Assembly: GCA_027307335.1 (NCBI GenBank)
Contig: DAHUXD010000063.1
Span: forward strand, 1 to 64,000
From: Acidobacteriota bacterium
Lineage (GTDB): Bacteria; Acidobacteriota; Thermoanaerobaculia; UBA5066; Gp7-AA6
Direction: 5' to 3'
Length of the DNA: 64,000 nt
Position 1 is the stretch's first letter, and every line of letters starts with the position of its first letter. Both the position numbers and the translations under genes were made by a program. Under the pieces are notes generated by a model. It was given only the letters and a program-made list of their open reading frames with translations. It was not told where the DNA came from and made no database searches. This document shows positions 47,983-55,459 of this stretch, piece by piece.

Positions 47983-48330
47983 CTCTCCACGAACGATTCG
48001 AGGGAGAAAGACCCGTTCGCGCACACCTGCGAGGCGGGAACGGCGCTGGCCGTCTCCGTCCCATGCGAACGGCGCCTGCCGTCCCCGTCCGATGCGGATG
48101 ACACTCCTCTTCCTCCAGTAGCAAATGGAGTGCCGACGGCCGGGCCGTCGGCGGCGGCTTCCGCCGGTGGCCTGGTTCTGGCAGAAGGGCCGTTCCGGAT
48201 GCTATCTCGCGCGAAGGAGCACTGGCGTCCTCGCCGTCGCGCTGGCCCTCTACGGGGCCTGGGCCTGGCTCGTCCATTGACGGACGCGAGCGGCGCAACC
48301 GCGGACGCTCGAGGCGGGTTACAGTGGGAG
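47983..48330. other. 348-bp gap between divergent ndvB-like and ogt genes
   Basis: It contains the leader of the glucan synthase and a possible small membrane ORF (48167-48280). A GC-rich hairpin GCCGACGGC/GCCGTCGGC lies near 48131-48153. GGAACGGCG and GAACGGCGCC appear twice near 48035-48075, but I see no clear promoter, RNA gene or repeat family. Confidence 0.4.
48167..48280 (+). CDS. Possible 37-residue single-pass membrane protein
   Basis: A GTG at 48167 opens a 37-codon frame ending TGA 48278-48280. The first half is basic (MAWFWQKGRSGCYLARRS) and the second is one hydrophobic helix, TGVLAVALALYGAWAWLVH. Aromatic-rich single helices of this kind occur in real small membrane proteins, and codon third positions are G/C here as in the neighbours. 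There is no good ribosome-binding site at the GTG; GAAGGAG lies inside, near 48212. It could be a chance frame in GC-rich DNA. Confidence 0.3.
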   Translation: MAWFWQKGRSGCYLARRSTGVLAVALALYGAWAWLVH

Positions 48331-48858
48331 ATGACCCCGTTCCGCTATCACCGCTTCGACAGCCCCCTCGGGCGATGCGGGATCGCCTGGACCGAACTCG
48401 GCGTCGCGCGCTTTCAACTCCCGGAGCCGGACGACCGGCGCGCGGTCGCAAGCCTCGAGCGGCGCGGCGCCGTCGCCGCCGAGCCGACGGCCGAGATCGC
48501 GTCGACCGTCCGCGATGCGACTCGGCACTTCGGCGGCGACCTGCGCGACTTCTCCGGCGTGGCGCTCGACCTGTCCGGCGTCGCCGACTTCGCGCGGCGG
48601 GTCTACGCCGCGGCGCGGCGCGTTCCGGCCGGCCGGACCGCGACCTACGGCGAGATCGCCGCGGAGATCTGCGCGCCCGGCGAGGCGCGCGCCGTCGGGC
48701 AGGCGCTCGGCGCGAATCCGATTCCGCTGATCGTCCCGTGTCACCGCGTGGTCGCCGCGAGCGGCGGGATCGGCGGCTTCTCGGCGCCGGGCGGCGCGCT
48801 GACGAAGACGCGCCTCCTCGCGCTCGAGGGCGTCGGCCTGCCGCTGTCGTGGACCTGA
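48331..48858 (+). CDS. ogt: Methylated-DNA-protein-cysteine methyltransferase (Ogt/AGT)
   Basis: 175 residues from ATG 48331, preceded by GTGGGAG. The C-terminal catalytic domain carries VPAGRTATYGEIAAEI (helix-turn-helix), ARAVGQALGANPIPLIVPCHRVV with acceptor Cys137 in the PCHR motif, and GGIGGFSAPGGALTKTRLLALEG. It removes O6-alkyl groups from guanine (and O4-alkyl from thymine) by irreversible transfer to the cysteine. The N-terminal domain (MTPFRYHRFDSPLGRCGIAW) is the usual short ribonuclease-like domain. It appears to be a single gene facing the minus-strand run that ends with rpiA. About 125 bp of spacer after it contains no clear gene. Confidence 0.92.
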   Translation: MTPFRYHRFDSPLGRCGIAWTELGVARFQLPEPDDRRAVASLERRGAVAAEPTAEIASTVRDATRHFGGDLRDFSGVALDLSGVADFARRVYAAARRVPAGRTATYGEIAAEICAPGEARAVGQALGANPIPLIVPCHRVVAASGGIGGFSAPGGALTKTRLLALEGVGLPLSWT

Positions 48859-48984
48859 GACCGGCGCGGGCTCAGAGCGCCGCGATCAGGCCGTCGTAGC
48901 TCGCCGGATCGGCCGGCGCGAACCGCAGGACGCCGTACTCGGCGAGGAGTGTCTCCCCGATCCGCGCCGCGGAGAGGAGACGGG

Positions 48985-49686
48985 TCAGGGGCGCTTGCGC
49001 TCCCGGATCCCGTCCGCCGCCGCGACGATCACCTCGGTCGCGAGGCCGCAGAAGAGTCCGTGCGCGACGAGCCCGGCGCGGTCGGCGAGGCGCCGGGCGA
49101 GGGCCGAGGCGTCGGCGATCGGACCGAACGAACAATCGAGGATCCAGTTGCCCTGGTCGGTCTCGTAGGGGTCGCCGCCGCCCGAAAGCCTCAGGCGGGG
49201 CCGGCCGCCGATCGACTCCAGGAAGCGCTCCTGGGATTTCCAGCCGAACCGCGCGACCTCGACCGGCAGCGCGTGGCGGGTGCCGAGCGCGGGCGAGAGC
49301 TTCGAGTCGTCGACGACGATCACGAGGCGCCGGCTCGCCTGCGCGACGATCTTCTCCCGGAAGAGCGCCCCGCCCCCGCCCTTGATGAGATCGAGAGCGG
49401 GATCCACCTCGTCGGCTCCGTCGATCGTGAGGTCCACCTCGCGCGGAATGTCGTCGGGGAGGAGCGGGACCCCGACGCGCCGCGCCTCCTCGGCCGTCGC
49501 CCTCGACGTGGGCACGCCGGACACGTCGCGCAGCGCGCCGGAGGCGAGCCGATCCCCGATCGCACGCGTCGCGAACACCGCGGTCGAACCCGTGCCGAGG
49601 CCGACCACCATCCCCGACGAGACCAGCGCCGCCGCCCGCTCCCCCGCCCGGCGCTTCAGCGCCTCGCGCGGATCGGGAACGCTCAC
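48985..49686 (-). CDS. rpiA: Ribose-5-phosphate isomerase A
   Basis: 233 residues from the GTG at 49686. Motifs of Rpi[23 protein letters not shown] for phosphate binding, [50 protein letters not shown] with the catalytic Asp/Glu/Lys set, and [10 protein letters not shown]. It interconverts ribose-5-phosphate and ribulose-5-phosphate in the pentose phosphate pathway. The start overlaps the stop of the small Cys protein (GTGA, 49683-49686), making it the last gene of a long minus-strand operon. A housekeeping sugar-phosphate enzyme at the end of an acyl/glycan operon is unexpected but probably incidental. Confidence 0.92.
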   Translation of the reverse strand: MSVPDPREALKRRAGERAAALVSSGMVVGLGTGSTAVFATRAIGDRLASGALRDVSGVPTSRATAEEARRVGVPLLPDDIPREVDLTIDGADEVDPALDLIKGGGGALFREKIVAQASRRLVIVVDDSKLSPALGTRHALPVEVARFGWKSQERFLESIGGRPRLRLSGGGDPYETDQGNWILDCSFGPIADASALARRLADRAGLVAHGLFCGLATEVIVAAADGIRERKRP

Positions 49687-49961
49687 GCCGGAGGCAGGCC
49701 GAGCTCGACGTCGGCCTTGGGCAGCGCGATCGCGGTCTCCCGGAATCCCCGATCGACGCAGACGAAGCACGCCTTGAACACGTTGTCCTGATTCATCTTC
49801 AGCTCGCGATCGGTCACGAAGACCTCGCGCAACGGATACAGCGCGTCGATCCGCTTCAACCCGACCCGCACTCCGCCGCCCGCGCGCGCGCGATGGGCGA
49901 TCCGGAAGCGGTGGGGCGGCTCATGCGTGCACTCGCACGCGGCGGCCACCTCGGCGCTCAC
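49683..49961 (-). CDS. Small cysteine-containing protein of unknown function
   Basis: 92 residues from the GTG at 49961, which overlaps the STAS gene stop (GTGA); its own stop overlaps the rpiA start. Four cysteines lie as C9-x-C11 ([12 protein letters not shown]) and C65-x2-C68 ([10 protein letters not shown]), with nearby histidines, so metal binding is possible. The central part ([29 protein letters not shown]) looks like a small alpha/beta fold. I do not recognise a family. Double overlap on both sides strongly supports translation. Confidence 0.7.
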   Translation of the reverse strand: MSAEVAAACECTHEPPHRFRIAHRARAGGGVRVGLKRIDALYPLREVFVTDRELKMNQDNVFKACFVCVDRGFRETAIALPKADVELGLPPA

Positions 49962-50329
49962 CGTCCTCCCGTCTCCTCTTCCTTGCCCGGCAGGTTCGCG
50001 ACCGCGAGCGCCGCGTCGAGCGACGGAAAGACGCGGAACACCTGGTCGAGGTGCGTGATGCGGAACACCGCGGCGACCCGCTCGCGGGGATTGACGATGT
50101 AGAAGCGGCGGCCGAGCGCGTCGAATTTCTTCAGCCCGCCGACGAAGACCCCGATCGCGGTCGAGTCGAGGTGCTCGAGGCCCGAGAGGTCGAGGATCAC
50201 GGCGCCCGTGCGGTCCTTCGCGAGCTTCTCGAACCGCTCCTGGAGCGCGCGCGTCGCGTCGCCGAGCGCGAGCGTGCCCGAGATGCTCAAGACGGTGTGC
50301 GCGCCGCGGTCCTCTTCGACGAGCTTCAT
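49958..50329 (-). CDS. STAS-domain protein (anti-sigma factor antagonist type)
   Basis: 123 residues, a single STAS domain. It begins MKLVEEDRGAHTVLSISGTLALGDA. VILDLSGLEHLDSTAIGVFVGGLKKF contains the DST motif whose Ser/Thr is the phosphorylation site in SpoIIAA/RsbV proteins, and RVAAVFRITHLDQVFRVFPSLDAAL follows. By analogy it would release a sigma factor or switch a partner kinase depending on phosphorylation. No anti-sigma kinase or phosphatase gene is adjacent, so its partner is encoded elsewhere. It starts 10 bp after the hotdog gene and belongs to the same operon. Confidence 0.88.
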   Translation of the reverse strand: MKLVEEDRGAHTVLSISGTLALGDATRALQERFEKLAKDRTGAVILDLSGLEHLDSTAIGVFVGGLKKFDALGRRFYIVNPRERVAAVFRITHLDQVFRVFPSLDAALAVANLPGKEEETGGR

Positions 50330-50339
50330 CGGCGTTCGC

Positions 50340-50759
50340 TCACCCTTCCGCGACGGGGCCGCCCGCCCCTTCGCGCACCAGCACGCTGCCGCGGGCGAGC
50401 GTCTCGCCCCCCGACAGGACCTCGCCGTCGAACCGCGTCACGAGACCGAACCGGCCCGCGAGCCGCACGGAAACCTCGAGCGTCTCACCCGCGAGCGGCG
50501 GCCGCTCGGCGGAGAAGCCCTCGATTCCCGCGAGGAAGCCGCTGCGGCCCCGCTCCGGGTCCTCCCCGCGGAGGAGCAGGGCGGCCTGCGCGATCGCCTC
50601 GGCGTAGAGGAGCGGACTCCGCCAGCCCTCCCCCATCGCCGCGCGCCCGTTTGCCGAGACGCGGGCGCGCACGCGCCCGCCGGCGAAGGCCGCATCGGCC
50701 GGAGCGGTCACCGTGTCCACGAACCGGAAGGGGTAGGCGTGCGGCAGCGCCTCCGGCAT
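50340..50759 (-). CDS. Hotdog-fold 3-hydroxyacyl-ACP dehydratase-like protein (FabZ/FabA type)
   Basis: 139 residues. The N-terminus PHAYPFRFVDTV parallels the FabZ motif HRxPFLLVDRV, giving catalytic His7. YAEAIAQAALLLRGED gives the catalytic Glu near residue 54 and the E-x2-AQ pattern. The fold continues GFLAGIEGFSAERPPLAGETLEVSVRL. It would dehydrate 3-hydroxyacyl-ACP, the step after FabG. The start overlaps the ACP stop (TGATG at 50757-50761). FabZ-like proteins of this divergent type also occur in specialised acyl pathways rather than housekeeping fatty acid synthesis. Confidence 0.82.
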   Translation of the reverse strand: MPEALPHAYPFRFVDTVTAPADAAFAGGRVRARVSANGRAAMGEGWRSPLLYAEAIAQAALLLRGEDPERGRSGFLAGIEGFSAERPPLAGETLEVSVRLAGRFGLVTRFDGEVLSGGETLARGSVLVREGAGGPVAEG

Positions 50760-51019
50760 CAGGCGGTCTTCTTCTGCTCGATGAAGTCGCAGAGGGCGTC
50801 CACGGACGCGAACGCCTTCACCCCGACCTCTTCGTCCTCGACCTTGATGTGGAACTCCTGCTCGAGTCCGAGGACGAGCTCCAGCGCGTCGATCGAGTCG
50901 AGCCCGAGGCCCTCCCCGAAGAGCGGGGCCGCGTCGTCGATCGATTTCGGATCGATGTCGAGCTTCAGGCGGCGCACGATCAGCTCCTTGACGCGCCCCG
51001 CCAGTTCGTTCCGGGACAT
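50759..51019 (-). CDS. Acyl carrier protein
   Basis: 86 residues from the ATG at 51019 (GGAGACCCC before it; an upstream extension to 51049 is not needed). FGEGLGLDSIDALELVLGLE is the carrier-protein signature, with Ser42 of the DSI motif as the phosphopantetheine site. The sequence is longer at the N-terminus and less acidic overall than housekeeping AcpP, and ends FIEQKKTA. Together with fabD, fabG and a FabZ-like gene it suggests a dedicated acyl pathway. The 156 bp between it and fabG hold no recognisable gene. Confidence 0.88.
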   Translation of the reverse strand: MSRNELAGRVKELIVRRLKLDIDPKSIDDAAPLFGEGLGLDSIDALELVLGLEQEFHIKVEDEEVGVKAFASVDALCDFIEQKKTA

Positions 51020-51175
51020 GGGGTCTCCTTCACGCGGGATTATAGCCACCTGGCGTGCCGTCGCCGAAGTGGCGATACCGCCGCACGGCGGATTCCGGGC
51101 GCCCCATCTCGTTGCGAGTCGATCCAGAGGCCATCCGTGGCAGCACGGTGGCAGCGTGACTGCAGTTGCAGGACC

Positions 51176-51904
51176 CTACGCCATGCCGCCGTCGGCGCGC
51201 CAGACCTGTCCGGTCACGTACGAGGCCTTCTCCGAGGCGAGAAACCCGACCACCGCGGCGATCTCCTCGGGCGTCCCGAAGCGGGCCATCGGGATCCGGC
51301 CGATGAACTCGCGGCGCGCCTCCTCCTTCAGGTGCGCGATGATTTCCGTGTCGACGAGCCCGGGCGCGACCGCATTGACCGTGATGCCGCGCGGCGCGAA
51401 CTCGAGCGCGAGGGCCTTCGTGAACGCGATCAGGCCCCCCTTCGCCGCCGAGTAGTTCGCCTGGCCCGCGTGCCCGGAGATGCCGCTGACCGAGACGACG
51501 TTGATGATGCGCCCGGAGCTCTTGTGCAGCATCCCGCGGATGAGCGCCTTCGTGACGCGGAAGGCGCCCTTCAGGTCCACGTCGACGACGTAATCCCAGT
51601 CCTCCTCCTTCATGAAGGGGAAGAGCGCGTCCTTGATGACGCCGGCGTTGTTGACCAGGATGTCGGCCCCGCCGAAGTCGGCGCCGACGCGCTCGGCGAG
51701 CGCCTTGACGTCTTCGGGCCGCCGGACGTCCATCGCCAGGGCGGCCGCCCGCCCGCCGGCCCGCTCGATCTCGGCGACGGTCGCGCGCGCGCGATCGAGA
51801 TCCTCGCGGCAGGTCAGGACGATCCGGGCGCCCGCCCGGGCGAGCTCGAGCGAGATCGCGCGGCCGATGCCGCGAGAGCCCCCGGTCACCACGGCCGTTC
51901 TCAT
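51176..51904 (-). CDS. fabG: 3-oxoacyl-ACP reductase FabG-like (SDR family)
   Basis: 242 residues from ATG 51904. TAVVTGGSRGIGRAISLELA is the NADP-binding G-x3-GIG motif, ILVNNAGVIKDALF holds the NNAG motif, and the catalytic set Ser-Tyr-Lys is in VVSVSGISGHAGQANYSAAKGGLIAFT. GITVNAVAPGLVDTEI and SYVTGQVWRADGGMA complete a classical FabG. It reduces 3-oxoacyl-ACP to 3-hydroxyacyl-ACP. The start overlaps the fabD stop (ATGA, 51901-51904). It could be a housekeeping FabG or dedicated to this operon; the lack of a ketosynthase favours a dedicated or accessory role. Confidence 0.92.
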   Translation of the reverse strand: MRTAVVTGGSRGIGRAISLELARAGARIVLTCREDLDRARATVAEIERAGGRAAALAMDVRRPEDVKALAERVGADFGGADILVNNAGVIKDALFPFMKEEDWDYVVDVDLKGAFRVTKALIRGMLHKSSGRIINVVSVSGISGHAGQANYSAAKGGLIAFTKALALEFAPRGITVNAVAPGLVDTEIIAHLKEEARREFIGRIPMARFGTPEEIAAVVGFLASEKASYVTGQVWRADGGMA

Positions 51905-52833
51905 CGCGGGCCGACTATATCCACGGCGCTGCGGATGGTCTCGACCGAGCCCGCCGGCCGGCAGCGCGCCGTCCGGTCGATCCAGCGCGCCATCTTCGTC
52001 AGCATCTCGCCGGGGCCGACCTCCAGGAACTCGTGCGCGCCGTCGGCGACCAGGCGCTCGAACGTGTCCTTCCAGAGCGTCGGAAAACAGAACGCGTTTC
52101 CGAGGAGGCGCCGGACGTCCGCGCCGCTCGCCGGAAGGCCCTCGGGACCGTAATAGGGAGTCTGCGGATCGCGAATCGTCCGGAGATTCGCGACGAGGGG
52201 CGCGATCGCGTCGGCCACCGGCCGCATGAGCTCGCTGTGGATCGGCCAGGTCATGCCGAGCGGCAGCACGGAGAGCGCCTTCAACCGCAGCACGTCGAGC
52301 GCCGCCGCGACGGCCTCGGCCGTGCCGGTGAGCACGAACTGGGTCGACGCGTTGACGTTCCCGATCCAGACCGGGAGGCCGCGCGCGCGGAGCGCGCCGA
52401 GCGCCGCGTCGACCGCCTCGCGGCGCACGCCGACGACCGCGCCCATCGCGCCGCGGATGCCGAGCCGGTCGGTCTCGCGCCACACGGCGACGAGCACGTC
52501 GAGCGCCTCCTCGTACGAGATCGCCCCGGCGGCGACCATCGCGGCATAGTTGCCGAGGCTGTATCCGGCGGTCGCGCGGGGCGCGACGCCGGCGCGGACC
52601 AGGGCGCGGGCGGAGAGGGTCGAGACCAGGTAGACGCCGGCCTGCGCGGCGAGGTTCTCGTGGAGCGCCGGCTCGGGCCCCTCGAAGAGGAGGCGGCGCA
52701 GGTCGCGGCCGCAGCGCTCGGAGGTCGCGGCGAAGAGGTCGCGCGCTTCGGCGCCGGCCTCGTAGAAGTCGCGCCCCATGCCGATCCACTCCGACAGCTG
52801 GCCCGGGAAGAGGAAGGCCGGAGCGGAGCTCAT
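51901..52833 (-). CDS. fabD: FabD-like malonyl-CoA:ACP acyltransferase (atypical motifs)
   Basis: 310 residues from ATG 52833, overlapping the deacetylase stop. The AT fold is clear: AFLFPGQLSEWIGMGRDFYE, RATAGYSLGNYAAMVAAGAIS with nucleophile Ser92, AMGAVVGV, VWIGNVNASTQFVLTGT and MTWPIHSELMRPVAD with the catalytic His. Two motifs are unusual: FPGQG is changed to FPGQL, and the GHSLGE elbow to GYSLGN. Loss of the Gly in the oxyanion loop and of the elbow His suggests another acyl group or a trans-acting AT. It loads acyl units onto the carrier protein encoded two genes downstream. Confidence 0.85.
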   Translation of the reverse strand: MSSAPAFLFPGQLSEWIGMGRDFYEAGAEARDLFAATSERCGRDLRRLLFEGPEPALHENLAAQAGVYLVSTLSARALVRAGVAPRATAGYSLGNYAAMVAAGAISYEEALDVLVAVWRETDRLGIRGAMGAVVGVRREAVDAALGALRARGLPVWIGNVNASTQFVLTGTAEAVAAALDVLRLKALSVLPLGMTWPIHSELMRPVADAIAPLVANLRTIRDPQTPYYGPEGLPASGADVRRLLGNAFCFPTLWKDTFERLVADGAHEFLEVGPGEMLTKMARWIDRTARCRPAGSVETIRSAVDIVGPR

Positions 52834-53705
52834 GCGGGGCGCAGCTTTGCCAGCACGTCGCGGACGGCGACGCATCGGTCTTTCGCGAGCCAGCGCTCGA
52901 GCCGCGCCGGAAAGCCGCGGAGCCCGAGGAAGTGCACGAGGCGCGACAGGGCCGGCAGGCCGTCCATCGAAGGATGCTCGCGATCGAGCTCCCAGGGATG
53001 GACCGTGAAGACGGCCGGCCACCCCGCGTCGCGGAAGCGGCGCTCCCCGGCGGCGAGCGTGGGTTCCGGAAGCACCCGGAACGGCCACGCGCCGCCGAGC
53101 GGGAGCCGGCGCCCGAGCACCGCCCCGCTCAAGGGCGGCAGCTCGACGAGCGACCAGTCGCCCCGGTCGATCCGCACCGGGCCCGACGGGTTCGCCTCGC
53201 TGCCGAGCGGCGAAAGCGGCATCATCGACGCGTCGCAGCGGAACCCGGCCGCGGCGAGAGCGCCGAGCGCCTCGGCCGCCGGCTCGCGGATCGACCACTC
53301 CGCCGCGCGGTGGACGTCGGCGGAGACGCCCCCGGCCTCCTCGACGGCGTCCTTCGCCCGCCGGAGGTCGTCCCGGAACTCGTCGCCCGTCATCTCGTCG
53401 GCGCGGACGTGCAGGTCGCCGTGCACGCCGACCTCGCACCCGCGGCCCGCGGCCTCGCGCACGAGCTGCGGGTAGCGGCGCGCGATCCAGCCGAGGAAGA
53501 AGACCGTCGCCCGGTGCCCGCCGCGGGAGAGCGCCTCGAGGAGGAGGCCGAGGGTCTTCTCGACCCGCGGGACGAATCCGTCCCACCGGCGCGGATCGGA
53601 GTAGTACCCGTCGCCGCAGACGTGAAACCAGTCCTCCGCATCGATCGTGAGGACCCGCGGCGCCGGCGCGGGCATGCGGAGCGGCGTCAAGACCGGCTCG
53701 GACAC
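52830..53705 (-). CDS. Polysaccharide deacetylase (NodB fold, XrtA-system-like)
   Basis: 291 residues from the GTG at 53705 (later ATG 53675 is an alternative). PRVLTIDAEDWFHVCGDGYY holds the D-x-E-D metal site seen in exosortase-associated deacetylases (DVEDYFH). ATVFFLGWIARRYPQLVREA and CEVGVHGDLHVRADEM supply the His pair, and TVHPWELDREHPSMDGLP is the C-terminal catalytic region typical of this subgroup. It would remove N-acetyl groups from an envelope polysaccharide or lipid-linked sugar. It overlaps fabD (ATGA), an unusual coupling of a sugar deacetylase with acyl-chain enzymes, as expected if an acyl chain is placed on a freed amine. That idea is inference. Confidence 0.85.
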   Translation of the reverse strand: MSEPVLTPLRMPAPAPRVLTIDAEDWFHVCGDGYYSDPRRWDGFVPRVEKTLGLLLEALSRGGHRATVFFLGWIARRYPQLVREAAGRGCEVGVHGDLHVRADEMTGDEFRDDLRRAKDAVEEAGGVSADVHRAAEWSIREPAAEALGALAAAGFRCDASMMPLSPLGSEANPSGPVRIDRGDWSLVELPPLSGAVLGRRLPLGGAWPFRVLPEPTLAAGERRFRDAGWPAVFTVHPWELDREHPSMDGLPALSRLVHFLGLRGFPARLERWLAKDRCVAVRDVLAKLRPA

Positions 53706-53802
53706 GGCGGGGATTGTAGCGGCTACGCCGAGCGGGCCCGCGATCGCCATGGGATGGTGATCAGCGGCCGCTTGCTCCCTCCGGCCGCGTCGAGCGGCCG
53801 CC

Positions 53803-54480
53803 TCAATCGAGTTCGAAGACCTTGTAATACACCGCCCCCCACGAGATCACCCACGTGTCCCGGAACGGACGGTAGTGCGACGGGCCGCCGTAGATCGCGC
53901 GCACCGGGACGTGGCGGAACCGCTTCACCCAGCGCGCCGCCTTCAGCAGGATCTCCGTCTCGATGATGTAGCCCCGCGCGGACAGCGAGAGTCGCCGCAG
54001 CACGTCCCCGCGCACCACCCGGTACCCGGACTGCGCGTCTTCCACCTCGAGGCCGGTCATGCGCGAGAGGATCCGGCTGCCGATCTCGTTCGTGCGGTAC
54101 CGGTAGGCGGGGATCGCGTCCGGGTCCGCCATGCGCGATCCGATGACGAAGTCCTCGCCGGACCGGGCGGCGTCCAGGAGGCGCGGCAGGTCCGCCGGAT
54201 CGTGCTGGCCGTCGGCGTCCACGAACACGACGTGGGTCGTCTCGGTCGCGAGGAGCCGCTCGAGCCCCGCGCGGATCGCGGTCCCCTTCCCGCCGTTGAC
54301 CGGCAGTCGGAGGACCTCGGCCCCCGCGCGCGCGGCCTCGGCGCCGGTCGCGTCGGCCGAGCCGTCGTCGACGACGAGGACGCGCGGCACGTGCGCCCGC
54401 ACGCCGCGGACGACCGCGCCGACGGTGGCGGACGCCTCGTACGCGGGCGTCAGCGCAACCGGTCGAAACGGGTTCGGCAC
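53803..54480 (-). CDS. Family 2 glycosyltransferase (polyprenyl-phosphate sugar transferase type)
   Basis: 225 residues, a single GT2 domain. VALTPAYEASATVGAVVRG, VLVVDDGSADATGAEAARAG, NGGKGTAIRAGLERLLA and HVVFVDADGQHDPADLP contain the nucleotide-sugar site and the D-x-D. IGSRMADPDAIPAYRYRTNE and DAQSGYRVVRGDVLRRL are typical of the dolichyl/undecaprenyl-phosphate mannose or glucose synthase group. No membrane helix is present. It is the first gene of the minus-strand run and lies divergent to nuoA, 109 bp apart. The product is probably a lipid-linked sugar used by the operon. Confidence 0.87.
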   Translation of the reverse strand: MPNPFRPVALTPAYEASATVGAVVRGVRAHVPRVLVVDDGSADATGAEAARAGAEVLRLPVNGGKGTAIRAGLERLLATETTHVVFVDADGQHDPADLPRLLDAARSGEDFVIGSRMADPDAIPAYRYRTNEIGSRILSRMTGLEVEDAQSGYRVVRGDVLRRLSLSARGYIIETEILLKAARWVKRFRHVPVRAIYGGPSHYRPFRDTWVISWGAVYYKVFELD

Positions 54481-54589
54481 GCGCGGATCCTAACCAACAC
54501 GGCGCCGGCGTCGAAGAGCCTTAGCTCCTTTGCTCTCTTCCACATGCGTTGACTCGCCGGGCCCCTTGTGAAAAAGTCTGGCCGCCTCC

Positions 54590-54943
54590 ATGCCAGAGAC
54601 CTTTTTCCCCATTCTGGTCCTGCTCGGAGTCGCGGCCATCATGGCGGCGACCATCCTCTTTTTGAACGCCGTTCTCGGCCCCAAGCTCCGCACCCGCAAG
54701 AAGCTCGAGACCTACGAGAGCGGCGTCCCCCTCCTCGACGCGTCGCGCAAGCGCGTCTCGATCCAGTTCTTCGTGATCGCGATGGTCTTCATCCTGTTCG
54801 ACGTCGAGATCGCGTTCGTCTACCCCTGGGCGCTCGTCTTCAAGGCCGCCGGCTGGCCCCTTCTGCTCGAGATGTTCGTCTTCCTCGCCATCCTGATCGT
54901 GGGCTACGCCTACATCTGGAAGAAGGGGGCCTTCGACTGGTGA
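54590..54943 (+). CDS. nuoA: NADH-quinone oxidoreductase subunit A
   Basis: 117 residues with three membrane helices. LETYESGVPLLDASRKRVSIQFFVIAMVFILFDVEIAFVYPWA is the conserved loop and second helix of NuoA, with the YESG and FDVE motifs; AYIWKKGAFDW ends it. It sits at the junction of the membrane and hydrophilic arms of complex I. A TTGACT box is at 54549-54554 but no good -10 follows. The next gene is nuoE rather than nuoB; the stop overlaps the nuoE start (GTGA). Confidence 0.95.
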   Translation: MPETFFPILVLLGVAAIMAATILFLNAVLGPKLRTRKKLETYESGVPLLDASRKRVSIQFFVIAMVFILFDVEIAFVYPWALVFKAAGWPLLLEMFVFLAILIVGYAYIWKKGAFDW

Positions 54944-55458
54944 GTCACACGCGCTACCGGGTCATGGAGGCGGGCGAGGCGCGGAGGTTCCCGCCCGAGG
55001 CCATGGCCCGGATCGAGAAGATCCTGACCCGCTACCCCACCAAGCAGGCGGCGCTCCTGCCGGTGCTCTGGGTGGCGCAGGAGACGTGGGGCTGGATCTC
55101 GAAGGAGGCCGGCGAGGAGGTCGCCCGGGTCCTGGACCTGCCGCCCTCCCACGTGGACGGCGTCCTGACCTTCTACACGATGTACAACCTCCGCCCGGTC
55201 GGGAAGCACCTCCTCCAGGTCTGCACGTCGATCTCCTGCCACTTGAACGGCGCGGAGTCGCTCCTCGAGCGCTGCGGCAAGAGGCTCGGTATCGGCCTCG
55301 AGGAGACGACGGCGGACGGCAAGTTCACGCTCGTCGAGGTCGAGTGCATCGCCGGCTGCGACCGGGCGCCCTCGATGATGGTCAACGACCAGTACTTCGA
55401 GCCGATGGACGCGGGCAAGCTCGACGCGCTCCTCGATCGGCTCTCGCGGGAGGCCTGA
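54940..55458 (+). CDS. nuoE: NADH-quinone oxidoreductase subunit E (24 kDa, [2Fe-2S])
   Basis: 172 residues from GTG 54940, overlapping the nuoA stop; ATG 54964 is possible. The thioredoxin-like [2Fe-2S] domain shows the cluster ligands in CTSISC and CIAGCDRAP (C-x4-C and C-x3-C). The N-terminal helical part (KQAALLPVLWVAQETWGWIS, LDLPPSHVDGVLTFYTMYN) is normal for the family. It carries cluster N1a next to the FMN of NuoF in the NADH-oxidising module. Confidence 0.95.
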   Translation: MSHTRYRVMEAGEARRFPPEAMARIEKILTRYPTKQAALLPVLWVAQETWGWISKEAGEEVARVLDLPPSHVDGVLTFYTMYNLRPVGKHLLQVCTSISCHLNGAESLLERCGKRLGIGLEETTADGKFTLVEVECIAGCDRAPSMMVNDQYFEPMDAGKLDALLDRLSREA

Positions 55459-55459
55459 C

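Noticed and set aside
41783-48451. Second minus-strand open frame of over 2,000 codons overlapping the glucan synthase
   Set aside because: Arg/Pro-rich out-of-frame shadow; the parallel frame carries all GT84 and GH94 motifs.
40255-48858. Very long plus-strand open frames opposite the glucan synthase (40255-44049 and 44248-48858)
   Set aside because: They are Arg/Gly/Val/Asp-rich mirror images of the GC-rich synthase gene. Only the last 528 bp of the second are real, as ogt.
48872-48984. Minus-strand tail after rpiA reading ARIGETLLAEYGVLRFAPADPASYDG
   Set aside because: Protein-like for about 38 codons and could start at a CTGA overlap, but too short and without a family match to list as a gene.
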